A DNA stretch of 64,000 nt. It comes from Luteococcus sp038433135 (GTDB lineage: Bacteria; Actinomycetota; Actinomycetes; Propionibacteriales; Propionibacteriaceae). The notes beneath the pieces were generated by a model. The model searched no databases. It was not told where the DNA came from and saw only the letters and a list, made by a program, of their open reading frames with translations. The DNA lies in NCBI RefSeq assembly GCF_038433135.1, contig NZ_JBCDMV010000024.1, positions 31,891 through 95,890 of the forward strand, read 5' to 3'. The position numbers and the translations under genes were made by a program. This document shows, one piece after another, positions 42,242 through 55,155 of the stretch (its first letter is position 1; each line of letters starts with the position of its first letter).

Positions 42242-44203
42242 CTACTGCAGCGCCGCCGGATCCACCCGGACCCGCACCGAGCCGTCCATCTTCTTGGCCG
42301 AGCGCACCCCACTGGCCGCCTTCACCGCCGCGGTGAGCGCCTTGCCGTTGGCCAATGGCGTACGCAGTGTCAACCGGCTGATCTCCTGCTCCCCCACCAT
42401 CCCGGCTGGCACCGGCCCGAGCACGTCCACCACCTCGGGCAGTTCGGCCACTGCCAGCATCTCGTCCAGCGCCGACGGCGGCCCCTCCAGGGTGATGAAC
42501 TTCACCGCCGGCGGGAAGCGGGCCTCGAAGCGCTCCGCCAGCTCCCGCGCCGCGAAGCCGCCCGGATCCACCCGCACCAGCGCCTGGATGGTGCGGTCCT
42601 CGCTGGGGCCCACCACCGCCACCGTGCCACCGTCGGCGCCACTGCGGACCAGGCCCAGCACATTGACCCAACGACGCAGGGCCTCCTCCGCCACCCGCAG
42701 GTCCGGTCGGGAAAGCTGCATCATGGCATCCAGCAGCACCGCCGCCGCATAGCCGCCGGGAGCGACCGGTTCGGCCCCCGGCGTGGCGATCACCAGCGCG
42801 GGGCCGTCGGGGGCCTCGTCACGCACGTGGTCACCCGACGAATCCACCACCGTGGTACCGGGGAAGGCCCGCCCCAGCTCCTCGCTGGTGCGCACCGAGC
42901 CGACCACCGGGGCGCGCAGTCGATGGTCACCGCAGGTGGGGCAGCGCCAGCCGGTCACCAGCCGGCCGCACCAGCCGCAGGAGAGCTGCTGTTCCCCATC
43001 GCGACGCCGGCCCTGCACCGGTCCCTGACAGTGCGGGCAGCGCACCGCGGCGCGGCAGGTCTGGCAGGCCAGCGCCACCAGGTAGCCGCTGCGCGGCACC
43101 TGCACCAACACCGGCCCCTGCGCCAGACCCTTGCGAATGGTCTCGAAGACCAGGTTGGGGAGCCGGATGCTGGTGGCCATCGGGTCTCGCTCCAGCGCCT
43201 TGTCGGAGTCGCCGGCCACCCGCACCGCGGGTGCCGTCCGACGGGAGTCTCCCCCGGCAAGTTCGATCGGGGCCAGCCAGGCGCGCTCCACCCATTGCTG
43301 CAGTTCGCAGCTTCGGCCGCGCCCGGCAAAGAGCAGCGAGCACTGTGCCTGGGTGGCGCGAATCGCGGCCACGTCCCGGGTGTGGAAGTAGGGTGCGCGG
43401 GGCTCGGCGTAGAGATCGTCACCGTCGTCCCACAGCGCCACCAGCCCTAGCTGCGGCACGGGAGCGAAGGCGGCGGCCCGGGTGCCGACCACCACCCGCG
43501 CCTGCCCGCGACTGAGCGCCAGATAGTTGCGGTAGCGGGCGGCCGGGCCGAGGTCGGCGTGCAGCACCGCCACCACCCCGGCGCCCAGGACCGCCGTCAG
43601 CCGCTGGTTGAGGGCCTCCAGATCCTTCACGTCGGGCACCAGCAGCAGCACCCCTCGGCCACCGGCGAGCGTGGCGACGCAGGCCTGCACCAGCCCCTGC
43701 CACGGGTCATGGGCCGCGCTGGGCGCCACCTGCCACAGGGCACGCAGCGCTCCCCCGTCCCGCAACTGGTCCAGGTAGTCCTGGCCGTGGGGGTAGAGCG
43801 GCAACGGCCCGTCGACGCGGGCCGGCAGCACCGGCTCCGGCCACGGCTTGGGCTCGGCCTTCTCCGTCGCCGCGTGGCGGGGTGGGACGGCCAGCCGCAT
43901 CACGTCGCTGAAGCTGCCCGCGCAGTGATCGGCCACCGCGCGGATCAGGCTCACCTGCTCCGACGACAGGACCCGTTCGGGGCTGATCACCTTCTCCAGC
44001 CGGGCCAGCTGCACCCCGGAATCACTGCTGGCCAGCCGCTCGATGATGAAGCCGTCGCGCAGCTTGCCGGCAAAGCGCACCCGCACCCGGGCACCGGGAA
44101 CCGCCGCCTCGTCCTCCGCCTCGGGCACCTCGTAGTCGAAGAAGCGGTCAAGGTGCGGCAGCGGAACGTCGAGCGCGCAGCGGGCCACGGGAAGTTCCAT
44201 CAC
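42242..44203 (-). CDS. priA: PriA-like primosomal protein N' without helicase motifs
   Basis: 653 residues. The N-terminal 3'-DNA-binding domain (PVARCALDVPLPHLDRFFDY, GARVRVRFAGKLRDGFI) and the eight-Cys zinc domain (CQTC, CPHC, CGWC, CPTC) are intact. The helicase P-loop and DEAH box are absent (LLLVPDVKDLEALN, LVALWDDGDDLY), as in other actinobacterial PriA proteins annotated as probably lacking helicase activity. It probably loads the primosome at stalled forks. The GTG at 44203 has TAGCAT 7 nt upstream; an ATG follows as the second codon. Confidence 0.92.
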   Translation of the reverse strand: MMELPVARCALDVPLPHLDRFFDYEVPEAEDEAAVPGARVRVRFAGKLRDGFIIERLASSDSGVQLARLEKVISPERVLSSEQVSLIRAVADHCAGSFSDVMRLAVPPRHAATEKAEPKPWPEPVLPARVDGPLPLYPHGQDYLDQLRDGGALRALWQVAPSAAHDPWQGLVQACVATLAGGRGVLLLVPDVKDLEALNQRLTAVLGAGVVAVLHADLGPAARYRNYLALSRGQARVVVGTRAAAFAPVPQLGLVALWDDGDDLYAEPRAPYFHTRDVAAIRATQAQCSLLFAGRGRSCELQQWVERAWLAPIELAGGDSRRTAPAVRVAGDSDKALERDPMATSIRLPNLVFETIRKGLAQGPVLVQVPRSGYLVALACQTCRAAVRCPHCQGPVQGRRRDGEQQLSCGWCGRLVTGWRCPTCGDHRLRAPVVGSVRTSEELGRAFPGTTVVDSSGDHVRDEAPDGPALVIATPGAEPVAPGGYAAAVLLDAMMQLSRPDLRVAEEALRRWVNVLGLVRSGADGGTVAVVGPSEDRTIQALVRVDPGGFAARELAERFEARFPPAVKFITLEGPPSALDEMLAVAELPEVVDVLGPVPAGMVGEQEISRLTLRTPLANGKALTAAVKAASGVRSAKKMDGSVRVRVDPAALQ

Positions 44204-44210
44204 GAACCCG

Positions 44211-44216
44211 ATGCTA
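44211..44216 (-). promoter_or_regulatory. -10 box of the leaderless priA gene
   Basis: TAGCAT on the minus strand, 7 nt before the priA GTG at 44203. Confidence 0.45.
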
Positions 44217-44274
44217 GGGGGTGGCTCCGACATTTCCCGATCCCACCCGAAGGGTTGCCGACCCGCGACGTGGG

Positions 44275-45540
44275 TCAGCGGCGCAGCATGGCCAGGTGAC
44301 GCATGCGACGGGCCACCCGCTTGAGTGGCAGCGCCAGGGCCGAACCGACCAAGAGGCCCAGTGCGATCGACGTGACCAGGGTGATCACAGCGATCACCGC
44401 GTCGGCGTGACCGGTGCCCAACCCAATGGTGGTGATGCCCATCAGCCCCAGCGTGCCGGGGACCAGCAGCCAGAAGCTGGGCAGGAAAGTGATCAGTCGG
44501 GGCACGTCGCGCCGCGTCGCCTCGATCGCGGTCGACAGGAAGCTGGCCACCACCGCGCCGCAGAAGGCGCCCACCGGTAGCGAGCCACCGTAGGTCTGGC
44601 CGACCAGTTGGGTGGCGAAGGTGCAGCTCAGCACCAGCGTGGTCCACAGCGACATCTGCCACGGCACCGACTCCGACAGGGTGATCCCCAGCGAGATCAG
44701 CAGTAGCCCCAGCGGCAGGCTCCACAGCCCGATCTCCTGCAATCGCGTGTTGACCAGGGCCGACGGCGGTACCCCGAGCAGCAGGCCGGCGGCCACCACA
44801 CCGAGAGCGAAGAGCAACAACTGCACCATGCCGTGGAAGAACCGGGCGGTGCCGGAGACCACGGCGCCGGTGGCCAGCTCGGCGATGCCGGTGGACAGCA
44901 GGGCGCCGGGCAGCAGGACGGCGATCGGGCAGATCAGGGTGCGCAGTGGGCCGTCGACCAGCCCCATGCGCCAGGCGCCGAGCACCAGCAGCGAGACGAC
45001 GAAGGCGGCCAGCGTGGGCAGCAGGGCAGCGAGCAACGCGTGTCGGCCGGAGGCACGCATCAGCATGCTCACCAGCAGTGAACACAAGCCGGCCAGCAGC
45101 ACATTGGGCCAGGCGGGCTGCATGATCAGGCAGATTCCCATCGACACCAGGAAGAGCCCGCCGAAGAAGCCGGACGGGCCATAGAGGTGCGGCTTGTTGC
45201 GCGCATTCGCGAGCGCAAGCACGCCCTCCTGGATTCCCAGCCGGCCCTCCAACAGGTCCTGCCGGATCCGCCCCACCTCCAGGGACTGGTCCAGCCGGAT
45301 ACCACCGTCGATCCGTTCCACCGTCGCCGGCTCACCCGAATCCAGCGCGAGGGTGAGCGTGGTCGGGTAGGCGGAGACCTGCACGTTGGGATGCCCGAGG
45401 CGACGCCCCAGCCGTCGGACCTCGTTCTCCGCGTCGGTCACGGTGGCGCCGCCCGCGATCAGCGATGCCCCCGCATAGGCCAACAGGCGACGGGTGGAGC
45501 TGGCCTGCGCAGACGATGAGGCCGGTGGATCGGGGTTCAC
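44275..45540 (-). CDS. threonine/serine exporter ThrE family protein
   Basis: 421 residues. The cytoplasmic ThrE domain (AGASLIAGGATVTDAENEVR, VQVSAYPTTLTLAL) precedes about 10 membrane helices in two halves (ThrE and ThrE_2/YjjB-like), with FFGGLFLVSMGICL at the junction. Corynebacterium ThrE exports L-threonine and L-serine by proton antiport. The GTG at 45540 fits a leaderless start with TACTGT 7 nt upstream. It is inserted between metK and priA in an otherwise conserved housekeeping run. Confidence 0.88.
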   Translation of the reverse strand: MNPDPPASSSAQASSTRRLLAYAGASLIAGGATVTDAENEVRRLGRRLGHPNVQVSAYPTTLTLALDSGEPATVERIDGGIRLDQSLEVGRIRQDLLEGRLGIQEGVLALANARNKPHLYGPSGFFGGLFLVSMGICLIMQPAWPNVLLAGLCSLLVSMLMRASGRHALLAALLPTLAAFVVSLLVLGAWRMGLVDGPLRTLICPIAVLLPGALLSTGIAELATGAVVSGTARFFHGMVQLLLFALGVVAAGLLLGVPPSALVNTRLQEIGLWSLPLGLLLISLGITLSESVPWQMSLWTTLVLSCTFATQLVGQTYGGSLPVGAFCGAVVASFLSTAIEATRRDVPRLITFLPSFWLLVPGTLGLMGITTIGLGTGHADAVIAVITLVTSIALGLLVGSALALPLKRVARRMRHLAMLRR

Positions 45541-45547
45541 AGCGCAC

Positions 45548-45553
45548 ACAGTA
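45548..45553 (-). promoter_or_regulatory. -10 box of the leaderless thrE gene
   Basis: TACTGT on the minus strand, 7 nt before the thrE GTG. Confidence 0.45.
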
Positions 45554-45586
45554 GCCACCCCCGCCGCCGCCCTACGGTCTGACCAC

Positions 45587-45654
45587 CATTGAGAGGCTTG
45601 GGTGCACATTGAGGTGGTTCTACCCACCTCAATGCGTCAGCAAGCCCCTCAATG
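45587..45654. terminator. nested double hairpin between metK and thrE
   Basis: Outer stem CATTGAGAGGCTTG (45587-45600) with CAAGCCCCTCAATG (45641-45654), one mismatch; inner perfect stem CATTGAGGTGG/CCACCTCAATG (45607-45634) with a 6-nt loop. CATTGAG thus occurs four times, twice in each orientation. It stands 33 bp after the metK stop and may end metK transcription, though no T-run follows; an operator or recombination-type element is the alternative. Confidence 0.6.
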
Positions 45655-45686
45655 CGACGTCGGACGACGCCACAGGCGTCAGTCGA

Positions 45687-46874
<1,188 letters not shown>

Positions 46875-46901
46875 GGGTTGCTCCATTCTGCCGGGCAACA
46901 A

Positions 46902-46930
46902 GCCCAGCCCTCTACGTGTATCTGCTGGGC
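46902..46930. promoter_or_regulatory. hairpin upstream of metK
   Basis: GCCCAGC pairs with GCTGGGC across a 15-nt loop in the 96-bp coaBC-metK gap. It may end coaBC transcription or form part of a metK leader; it does not match a SAM riboswitch that I can recognise. Confidence 0.35.
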
Positions 46931-46970
46931 CACATGCCCAACCACGGCCCCCGCGCGGCAGGGGCAAGTT

Positions 46971-48224
46971 CTACTGTAATAACCCCGCGACGGCGTCCAT
47001 AATGGCGGCGGCCGCGGCAGCCTTGCTGCCGGTCCTCTCGGCCAGGATCCGGTCGTTGTCGATCACCGTCACCTGGGTGGTGGGCTGGCCGAAGACCTTG
47101 CCGGACGAGACGTCATTGAGCACCAGCAGGTCACAGCCCTTGCGAGCCAGCTTGGAGCGGCCCAGCTCCAGCAGGTTCTCCCGGCTGGTGGCGGTCTCCG
47201 CGGCAAAGCCAACGATCACCTGGCCATCGCGTTTCGCGTGACCCTGTTTGGCATGACTCAGGGTGGCCAGCACGTCGGTGGTCTGCACCAGGTGCAGGGT
47301 GAGTCCACCGTCGCCGTCCTTCTTGATCTTGCTGTCGGCCGCCTGTTGCGGGGTGAAGTCGGCGGGGGCGGCGGCCATCACCAGCACATCGGCCTCGCCG
47401 GCCAGCCGTTGCATCACCGTCGCCAGGTCACCGGTGGAGACGACGCGCTCCACGGCCACGCCCGACGGCGGCTCCGCGGTCATGGCGGCTGCCACCAGGG
47501 TCACTCGGGCACCGCGCAGTGCGGCCTGCCGGGCAATCGCGACGCCCATCAGCCCCGACGACGAGTTGCCCAGGTAGCGCACCGGGTCGAGCGCCTCGTG
47601 GGTGCCACCGGCGGAGACCACCACATGCCGGCCGGCCAGGTCCTGCGCCGCGGCCTGGGCAGCGGCAGGTGCGCCACCGGCCAGCAACTGCAACGCGATC
47701 TCGGCGATCTCGGCCGGCTCGGGCAGCCGCCCCGGGCCGGAATCGGCGCCGGTCAGGCGGCCAGAATCGGGATCCTTGACCACGACGCCGCGGCTGCGCA
47801 GCGTCGCGACGTTGGCGACGGTGGCGGCGTGCTCCCACATCTCGGTGTGCATCGCGGGGAACATCGCCACCGGGCAGTGCGCGGTGAGCAGCACATTGGT
47901 CAACAGGTCGTCGGCGCGGCCGGTGGCGGCGCGGGCCAGCAGGTCGGCGGTGGCGGGTACCACCAGCACCAGATCGGCGGTCTGCCCCAGCCGGACGTGC
48001 GGCACCTCGGTGACGTCGCTCCACACGTCGGTGTTGATCTTCTTGCCGCTCAGCGCGGCCCACGTCGTCTCCCCGACGAAGTTCAACGCATGGGCGGTGG
48101 GCACGACGGTGACATCGCAGCCGGCGTCGCGCAGCCGGCGCACCACCTCACAGGCCTTGTATGCGGCGATGCCACCGGCGACGCCGAGGACTACTCGACG
48201 ACCGGTGGCATCGGGGGTGACCAT
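46971..48224 (-). CDS. coaBC: bifunctional phosphopantothenoylcysteine decarboxylase / phosphopantothenate-cysteine ligase
   Basis: 417 residues. The flavoprotein CoaC half has VVLGVAGGIAAYKACEVVRR, VPHVRLGQ (catalytic His), PATADLLARAATGRADDLLT, and FPAMHTEMWEH; the Asn of the usual PxMNxxMW is His, as in other actinobacteria. The CoaB half has VVVSAGGTHEALDPVRYLGN, then GFAAET and KGCDLLVLNDVS. It carries out two steps of CoA synthesis. An AGGGA site precedes the ATG by 7 nt. It follows rpoZ by 17 bp. Confidence 0.95.
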   Translation of the reverse strand: MVTPDATGRRVVLGVAGGIAAYKACEVVRRLRDAGCDVTVVPTAHALNFVGETTWAALSGKKINTDVWSDVTEVPHVRLGQTADLVLVVPATADLLARAATGRADDLLTNVLLTAHCPVAMFPAMHTEMWEHAATVANVATLRSRGVVVKDPDSGRLTGADSGPGRLPEPAEIAEIALQLLAGGAPAAAQAAAQDLAGRHVVVSAGGTHEALDPVRYLGNSSSGLMGVAIARQAALRGARVTLVAAAMTAEPPSGVAVERVVSTGDLATVMQRLAGEADVLVMAAAPADFTPQQAADSKIKKDGDGGLTLHLVQTTDVLATLSHAKQGHAKRDGQVIVGFAAETATSRENLLELGRSKLARKGCDLLVLNDVSSGKVFGQPTTQVTVIDNDRILAERTGSKAAAAAAIMDAVAGLLQ

Positions 48225-48241
48225 GCCCGATTCCCTGGGGA

Positions 48242-48586
48242 TCAGGCGGGGTCGATGTCGCCGAAGGGATCGGCGATCATGCTGAATTCGGGATCCTGCG
48301 CGGCCTCGGCGCGGGCGGCTGCCTCGGCCTCGGGATCGATCTCGGTGCACTCCAGCACGTCGGCCTGGATCTCACGCATGGCGATGCTCAGCGGCTTCTC
48401 CTGCACACCGGTTTCCACCAGCGGGCCGACATTCTCCAGCAGGCCCTCGCCCAGCTGCGAGTAGTACGCGTTGATCTGACGCGCGCGCTTGGCCGCAAAC
48501 AGCACCAGGCGGTACTTGGAATCGACCTTGTCGAGCAGCTCGTCGATCGGGGGGTTGGTGACGCCCTCGGGAATGTGTGTGGTCAA
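48242..48586 (-). CDS. rpoZ: RNA polymerase omega subunit
   Basis: 114 residues. PPIDELLDKVDSKYRLVLFA followed by AKRARQINAYYSQL is the omega core that clamps the beta' C-terminus; the acidic C-terminal tail is typical of actinobacteria. The TTG start is supported by GAAGG 6 nt upstream. The genomic order gmk-rpoZ-coaBC is canonical. Confidence 0.95.
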   Translation of the reverse strand: MTTHIPEGVTNPPIDELLDKVDSKYRLVLFAAKRARQINAYYSQLGEGLLENVGPLVETGVQEKPLSIAMREIQADVLECTEIDPEAEAAARAEAAQDPEFSMIADPFGDIDPA

Positions 48587-48674
48587 GGTGAACCTTCGTT
48601 CGATGGTGCGGGTTGCCCGGGATCCTGCAGGAGCCGGGAGGTGGTGGTCTGGTGACGATTTCTCGTCCCAGAGG

Positions 48675-49250
48675 TCACAAGCCCAGCAAGCCTACCAAAT
48701 CCTGCACGGTTTGATCGATTTCATGGTTGACGACGACGTGGTCGAACTCCCCCTTGCGAGCCAGTTCCTCCCGGGCGGTCTCCAGCCGGCGCTCCCGTTG
48801 GGCCTCGGTCTCGGTGCCGCGACCCACCAGACGTCGCACCAATTCCTCCCAGGACGGTGGATCCAGGAAGATCTGCTGCGCCTGCGGATAACTCTGCCGA
48901 ACCTGCCTCGCGCCCTGCAGGTCAATCTCCAGCACGACGGGACGCCCCGCGGCGACCGCGGCCTCCACCGGGCCGCGTGGGGTTCCGTAGCGGTGCTTGC
49001 CGTGCACCACGGCCCACTCCAACAACCCGTCGGTGGCGGCCAGCTCGTCGAAGCGCTCGTCGGTGACGAAGTGATAGTGCACGCCGTCCACCTCGCCGAC
49101 GCGCGGCGCCCTGGTGGTGGCGGACACGGAGACGTAGACCTCCGGGTGCAATTGCTTCAGCCGGGTCACGACCGTGCCCTTGCCGACGGCGGTGGGGCCG
49201 CTGATGACGCTGACCCGCGGCGCGGCCGGCGATTGCTGCTGCTCGGTCAC
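48675..49250 (-). CDS. gmk: guanylate kinase
   Basis: 191 residues. P-loop SGPTAVGKGTVV, the GMP-binding SVSATTRAPRVGEVDGVHYH, then EWAVVHGKHRYGTPR and VLEIDLQGARQVR match Gmk. It phosphorylates GMP to GDP. The GTG at 49250 gives the standard N-terminus, with AAGGAG about 10 nt upstream. The mihF gene is 48 bp upstream on the same strand. Confidence 0.95.
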   Translation of the reverse strand: MTEQQQSPAAPRVSVISGPTAVGKGTVVTRLKQLHPEVYVSVSATTRAPRVGEVDGVHYHFVTDERFDELAATDGLLEWAVVHGKHRYGTPRGPVEAAVAAGRPVVLEIDLQGARQVRQSYPQAQQIFLDPPSWEELVRRLVGRGTETEAQRERRLETAREELARKGEFDHVVVNHEIDQTVQDLVGLLGL

Positions 49251-49298
49251 GCTACGAGCACTCCTTCGTCGATGCTGGATCTTCCTGCTGGGCCGAGG

Positions 49299-49610
49299 TT
49301 ACTCGAATTCGGCCTTGAGGCCAGCCACCTGGTGACGTCCCAGCCCCCGCACTCGGCGATTCGCCGCAATTTCCAGGCGCTCCATGATCTCGGTCGCGCG
49401 CTTGTCACCCACTCTCGGCATGGCCTTGAGCAGGTCCACCACCTTCACGTGCGCCAGCACATCGTCCTTCGCGGCGATGTCCAGCGCCTGCCCCAGGCTG
49501 AGCGTCCCGGAGCGCACCTTCTCCTTCAGGTCAGCCCGCGCGCGACGGGCCTGGGTGGCCGCCTCACGTGCGGCCTGCAACTGCTCGGGTGACAGGGTGG
49601 GAATCGCCAC
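49299..49610 (-). CDS. mihF: actinobacterial integration host factor MihF
   Basis: 103 residues. ALDIAAKDDVLAHVKVVDLL followed by KAMPRVGDKRATEIMERLEI is the helix-hairpin-helix-like DNA-binding core of MihF/sIHF, a small nucleoid protein unrelated to E. coli IHF, needed for phage integration and nucleoid shape in mycobacteria and Streptomyces. The GTG has GGAGA 6 nt upstream. Placement between pyrF and gmk is the rule in actinobacteria. Confidence 0.95.
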   Translation of the reverse strand: MAIPTLSPEQLQAAREAATQARRARADLKEKVRSGTLSLGQALDIAAKDDVLAHVKVVDLLKAMPRVGDKRATEIMERLEIAANRRVRGLGRHQVAGLKAEFE

Positions 49611-49700
49611 GACAGGTCTCCAATCCGTGTTGCCGGGCAGTCCCCGCAGCCCGGTCCGATCCCAAAGCTACAGTCGAAAACCGCTTGCCGCAGCCGTTTT

Positions 49701-49728
49701 GGGGGCACATGTGAGCAATGTCGCCCCC
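49701..49728. other. hairpin in the pyrF-mihF gap
   Basis: GGGGGCACAT pairs with ATGTcGCCCCC (one bulged C) around a 7-nt loop. It may attenuate or end pyrF transcription before the mihF promoter, but it lacks a T-run on the minus strand. Confidence 0.4.
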
Positions 49729-49759
49729 GGTGGGGTGAACGCTTGGTGAACCCGCGGCC

Positions 49760-50569
49760 TCAGCCCTGGCCCAGCAGCCCGGCCAGCGCCGCGCGCAGCC
49801 CCTCCTGGTCAGGCCCGCCGCACATCACCTGGCGGCTGGCCGACGGCAGCAGCTTGCCGACGGCATCGCCGAATATCTCCCGCAGGCCGTCGATCGTGCC
49901 ACCCTGGGCACCGATCCCCGGCACCAGGATCGAGCCGTTGAAGGCGCTCACGTCGCAGCCCGGATCGGCATGCGTCCCGCCCACCACCAGGCCGATGGCG
50001 TACTGCCCGGAACGCTCGTTCTCCGCCGCTGCGGCGTCCACCATGAACTGGGAGACGCTGGCACCCGACGCCGTGGTGGACAACTGCACGTCCCCGCCCT
50101 CGGGATTGCTGGTGCGGGCCAGCAGGTAGAGGCCACGGCCGTTCTGGTGCGCCAGGTCGATGGCCGGGCGCAGTGACTCGAAACCCAGGTAGGGGCTCAG
50201 GGTGATCGCGTCGGCCCGCAACGGGGCCTCGTCGGTGAGATAGGCCCGGGCGTAGCCGGCCATGGTGGAGCCGATGTCGCCCCGCTTGATGTCCAGGATG
50301 CTCAGCGCCCCGGCCTGCCGGACGTCAGCCAGCACCCGTTCCAGCACGGCGATCCCGGCCGAGCCGTGCACCTCGTAGAAGGCGCTCTGTGGCTTGAAGA
50401 CCGCCGCGTGCTCCCCCAGCGCCTCGACCATCCGACGGGCACAGACCTCCAGGCCCTTGACGTCGTCGTCCAGCCCCCAGGCCGCCAGGATCTGCGGGTG
50501 CGGGTCGATCCCGACGCACAGCGCGCCCCGCTCTGCGGTGACTGCCTTGAGCCGTTCTGAGTAGTTCAC
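49760..50569 (-). CDS. pyrF: orotidine-5'-phosphate decarboxylase (actinobacterial type)
   Basis: 269 residues. LCVGIDPHPQILAAWGL, FKPQSAFYE (Lys), LSILDIKRGDIGSTMAGYAR (DIKRGD active-site Asp-Lys pair) and LVPGIGAQGG are the type-2 PyrF signature. It converts OMP to UMP, the last step of UMP synthesis. The GTG has AGGAGA upstream. Between pyrF and pyrD lies a 168-bp gap with three stem-loops. Confidence 0.95.
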   Translation of the reverse strand: MNYSERLKAVTAERGALCVGIDPHPQILAAWGLDDDVKGLEVCARRMVEALGEHAAVFKPQSAFYEVHGSAGIAVLERVLADVRQAGALSILDIKRGDIGSTMAGYARAYLTDEAPLRADAITLSPYLGFESLRPAIDLAHQNGRGLYLLARTSNPEGGDVQLSTTASGASVSQFMVDAAAAENERSGQYAIGLVVGGTHADPGCDVSAFNGSILVPGIGAQGGTIDGLREIFGDAVGKLLPSASRQVMCGGPDQEGLRAALAGLLGQG

Positions 50570-50604
50570 GATCTCTCCTGTTCGATAGTCCTGCGTATGG
50601 AGCG

Positions 50605-50744
50605 ATGCTCGACGGTGAGGAACGAACCGAGAGCATCCCGGGCAAGCAGGCGACGAAGGAGCCGGTGCGCTTGCCCGGAACCGGCAAAGCGGAGCGAAGC
50701 GACTTCCTCGCTCTTGCGCTCTGACGAGGGTGCCTCGTCAGAGC
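50605..50744. repeat. array of three stem-loops between pyrD and pyrF
   Basis: Three hairpins in a row: ATGCTC/GAGCAT (50605-50636), CCGGGCAAGC/GCTTGCCCGG (50638-50678, perfect 10-bp stem) and GCTCTGACGAGG/CCTCGTCAGAGC (50718-50744, perfect 12-bp stem, 3-nt loop). The last contains the pyrD stop codon (TGA, 50738-50740) and is a good terminator candidate. The shared CCTCGTCAG links it to the dispersed repeats elsewhere. Confidence 0.6.
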
Positions 50745-51810
50745 TGATTGATGCCCTTGACCAGGGCGGGGCCGTTGTAGATGAAGCCGGTGTAGACCTG
50801 CACCAGCTGGGCACCGGCGTCGAACATCGCCCGGGCGTCGGCGGGGGTCATGATCCCGCCCACCCCGATCACCGGCAGCGACGAGTGCTGCACGATCTTG
50901 GCCACCATCTGCCGCGAGCGCACCGTCAGCGGGGCGCCGGACAGGCCACCGGCCTCGTCGGCCAGTTTCACGTCGGCGCCCACCAAGCCGTGCCGTTCCA
51001 GGGTGGTGTTGGTGGCGATGAGTCCGCTGACCCCGGCCAACTCGCAGGTGCCGATCACCTCGTAGAGCGCATCCCAGGACAGATCCGGCGCCACCTTGAC
51101 GAAGATCGGCACCGGATTGCTCGGGTCGAGCGTCTTGGTCTCGGTCACCAGCGCCCGGGTCAGTTCGCGCAGGGCGTCGCCGTCCTGCAGTTTGCGCAGC
51201 CCCGGGGTGTTGGGGCTGGAGATGTTGATCGCGATGTAGTCGGCCTTGTCGGCGAGCAGTCTCAGGCTGGTCAGGTAGTCCTCGACGGCCCCCTCCAGCG
51301 GGGTGATCTTGGTCTTGCCCAGGCTGATCCCCAGCGGGATGCCGACGGCGCGATTGCCGCGGCGCACGCCCCAGCCGTCCAGCCGTCGGGCCAGATCCGC
51401 CGCTCCCCCGTTGTTGAAGCCCATTCGGTTGATGATCGCCTGGGACTGCTTGGCCCGGAAGATCCGGGGCTTGGGGTTGCCGGGTTGGGCCTGCGCGGTG
51501 ACGGTGCCGAGCTCGGCGAAGCCGAAGCCCAGGCCGGCCCAGGCGCGCGCCGCGACGCCCTGCTTGTCCAGTCCGGCGGCGACGCCGACCCGGCCGGGGA
51601 AGCTGACGCCGGCCACCACGGTCTGTTGCCCGGCCGCGCCCAGCGCCCGGCCCCCCAGCCGTCGGATCGGCACGGGCACGGCACCAGCGGCACCGAGCAC
51701 TCGGATCATGTCCTCGTGGATCTTCTCCGGGTCGCCGTCGCGCAGCCGGAAGAGCCCGGGCCGCACCGCATTGCGGTAGCCCAGCAGCAGCGCCCGGGTG
51801 GCGAGCTCGT

Positions 51811-51814
<4 letters not shown>
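50738..51814 (-). CDS. pyrD: quinone-dependent dihydroorotate dehydrogenase (class 2)
   Basis: 358 residues. The N-terminal amphipathic extension (ATRALLLGYRNAVRPGLFRL), AAGLDKQGVAARAWAGLGFG, NRMGFNNGGA, NISSPNTPGLRKLQ (catalytic Ser) and GVGGIMTPADARAM are class-2 features, so it is membrane-associated and uses quinone. It oxidises dihydroorotate to orotate. The GTG at 51814 overlaps the carB stop (GTGA). Its own stop lies inside a hairpin. Confidence 0.96.

Positions 51815-55154
<3,340 letters not shown>

Positions 55155-55155
<1 letters not shown>

Noticed and set aside
46875..46970. SAM riboswitch upstream of metK
   Set aside because: Only a simple 7-bp hairpin is present; the conserved SAM-binding core cannot be recognised in 96 bp.
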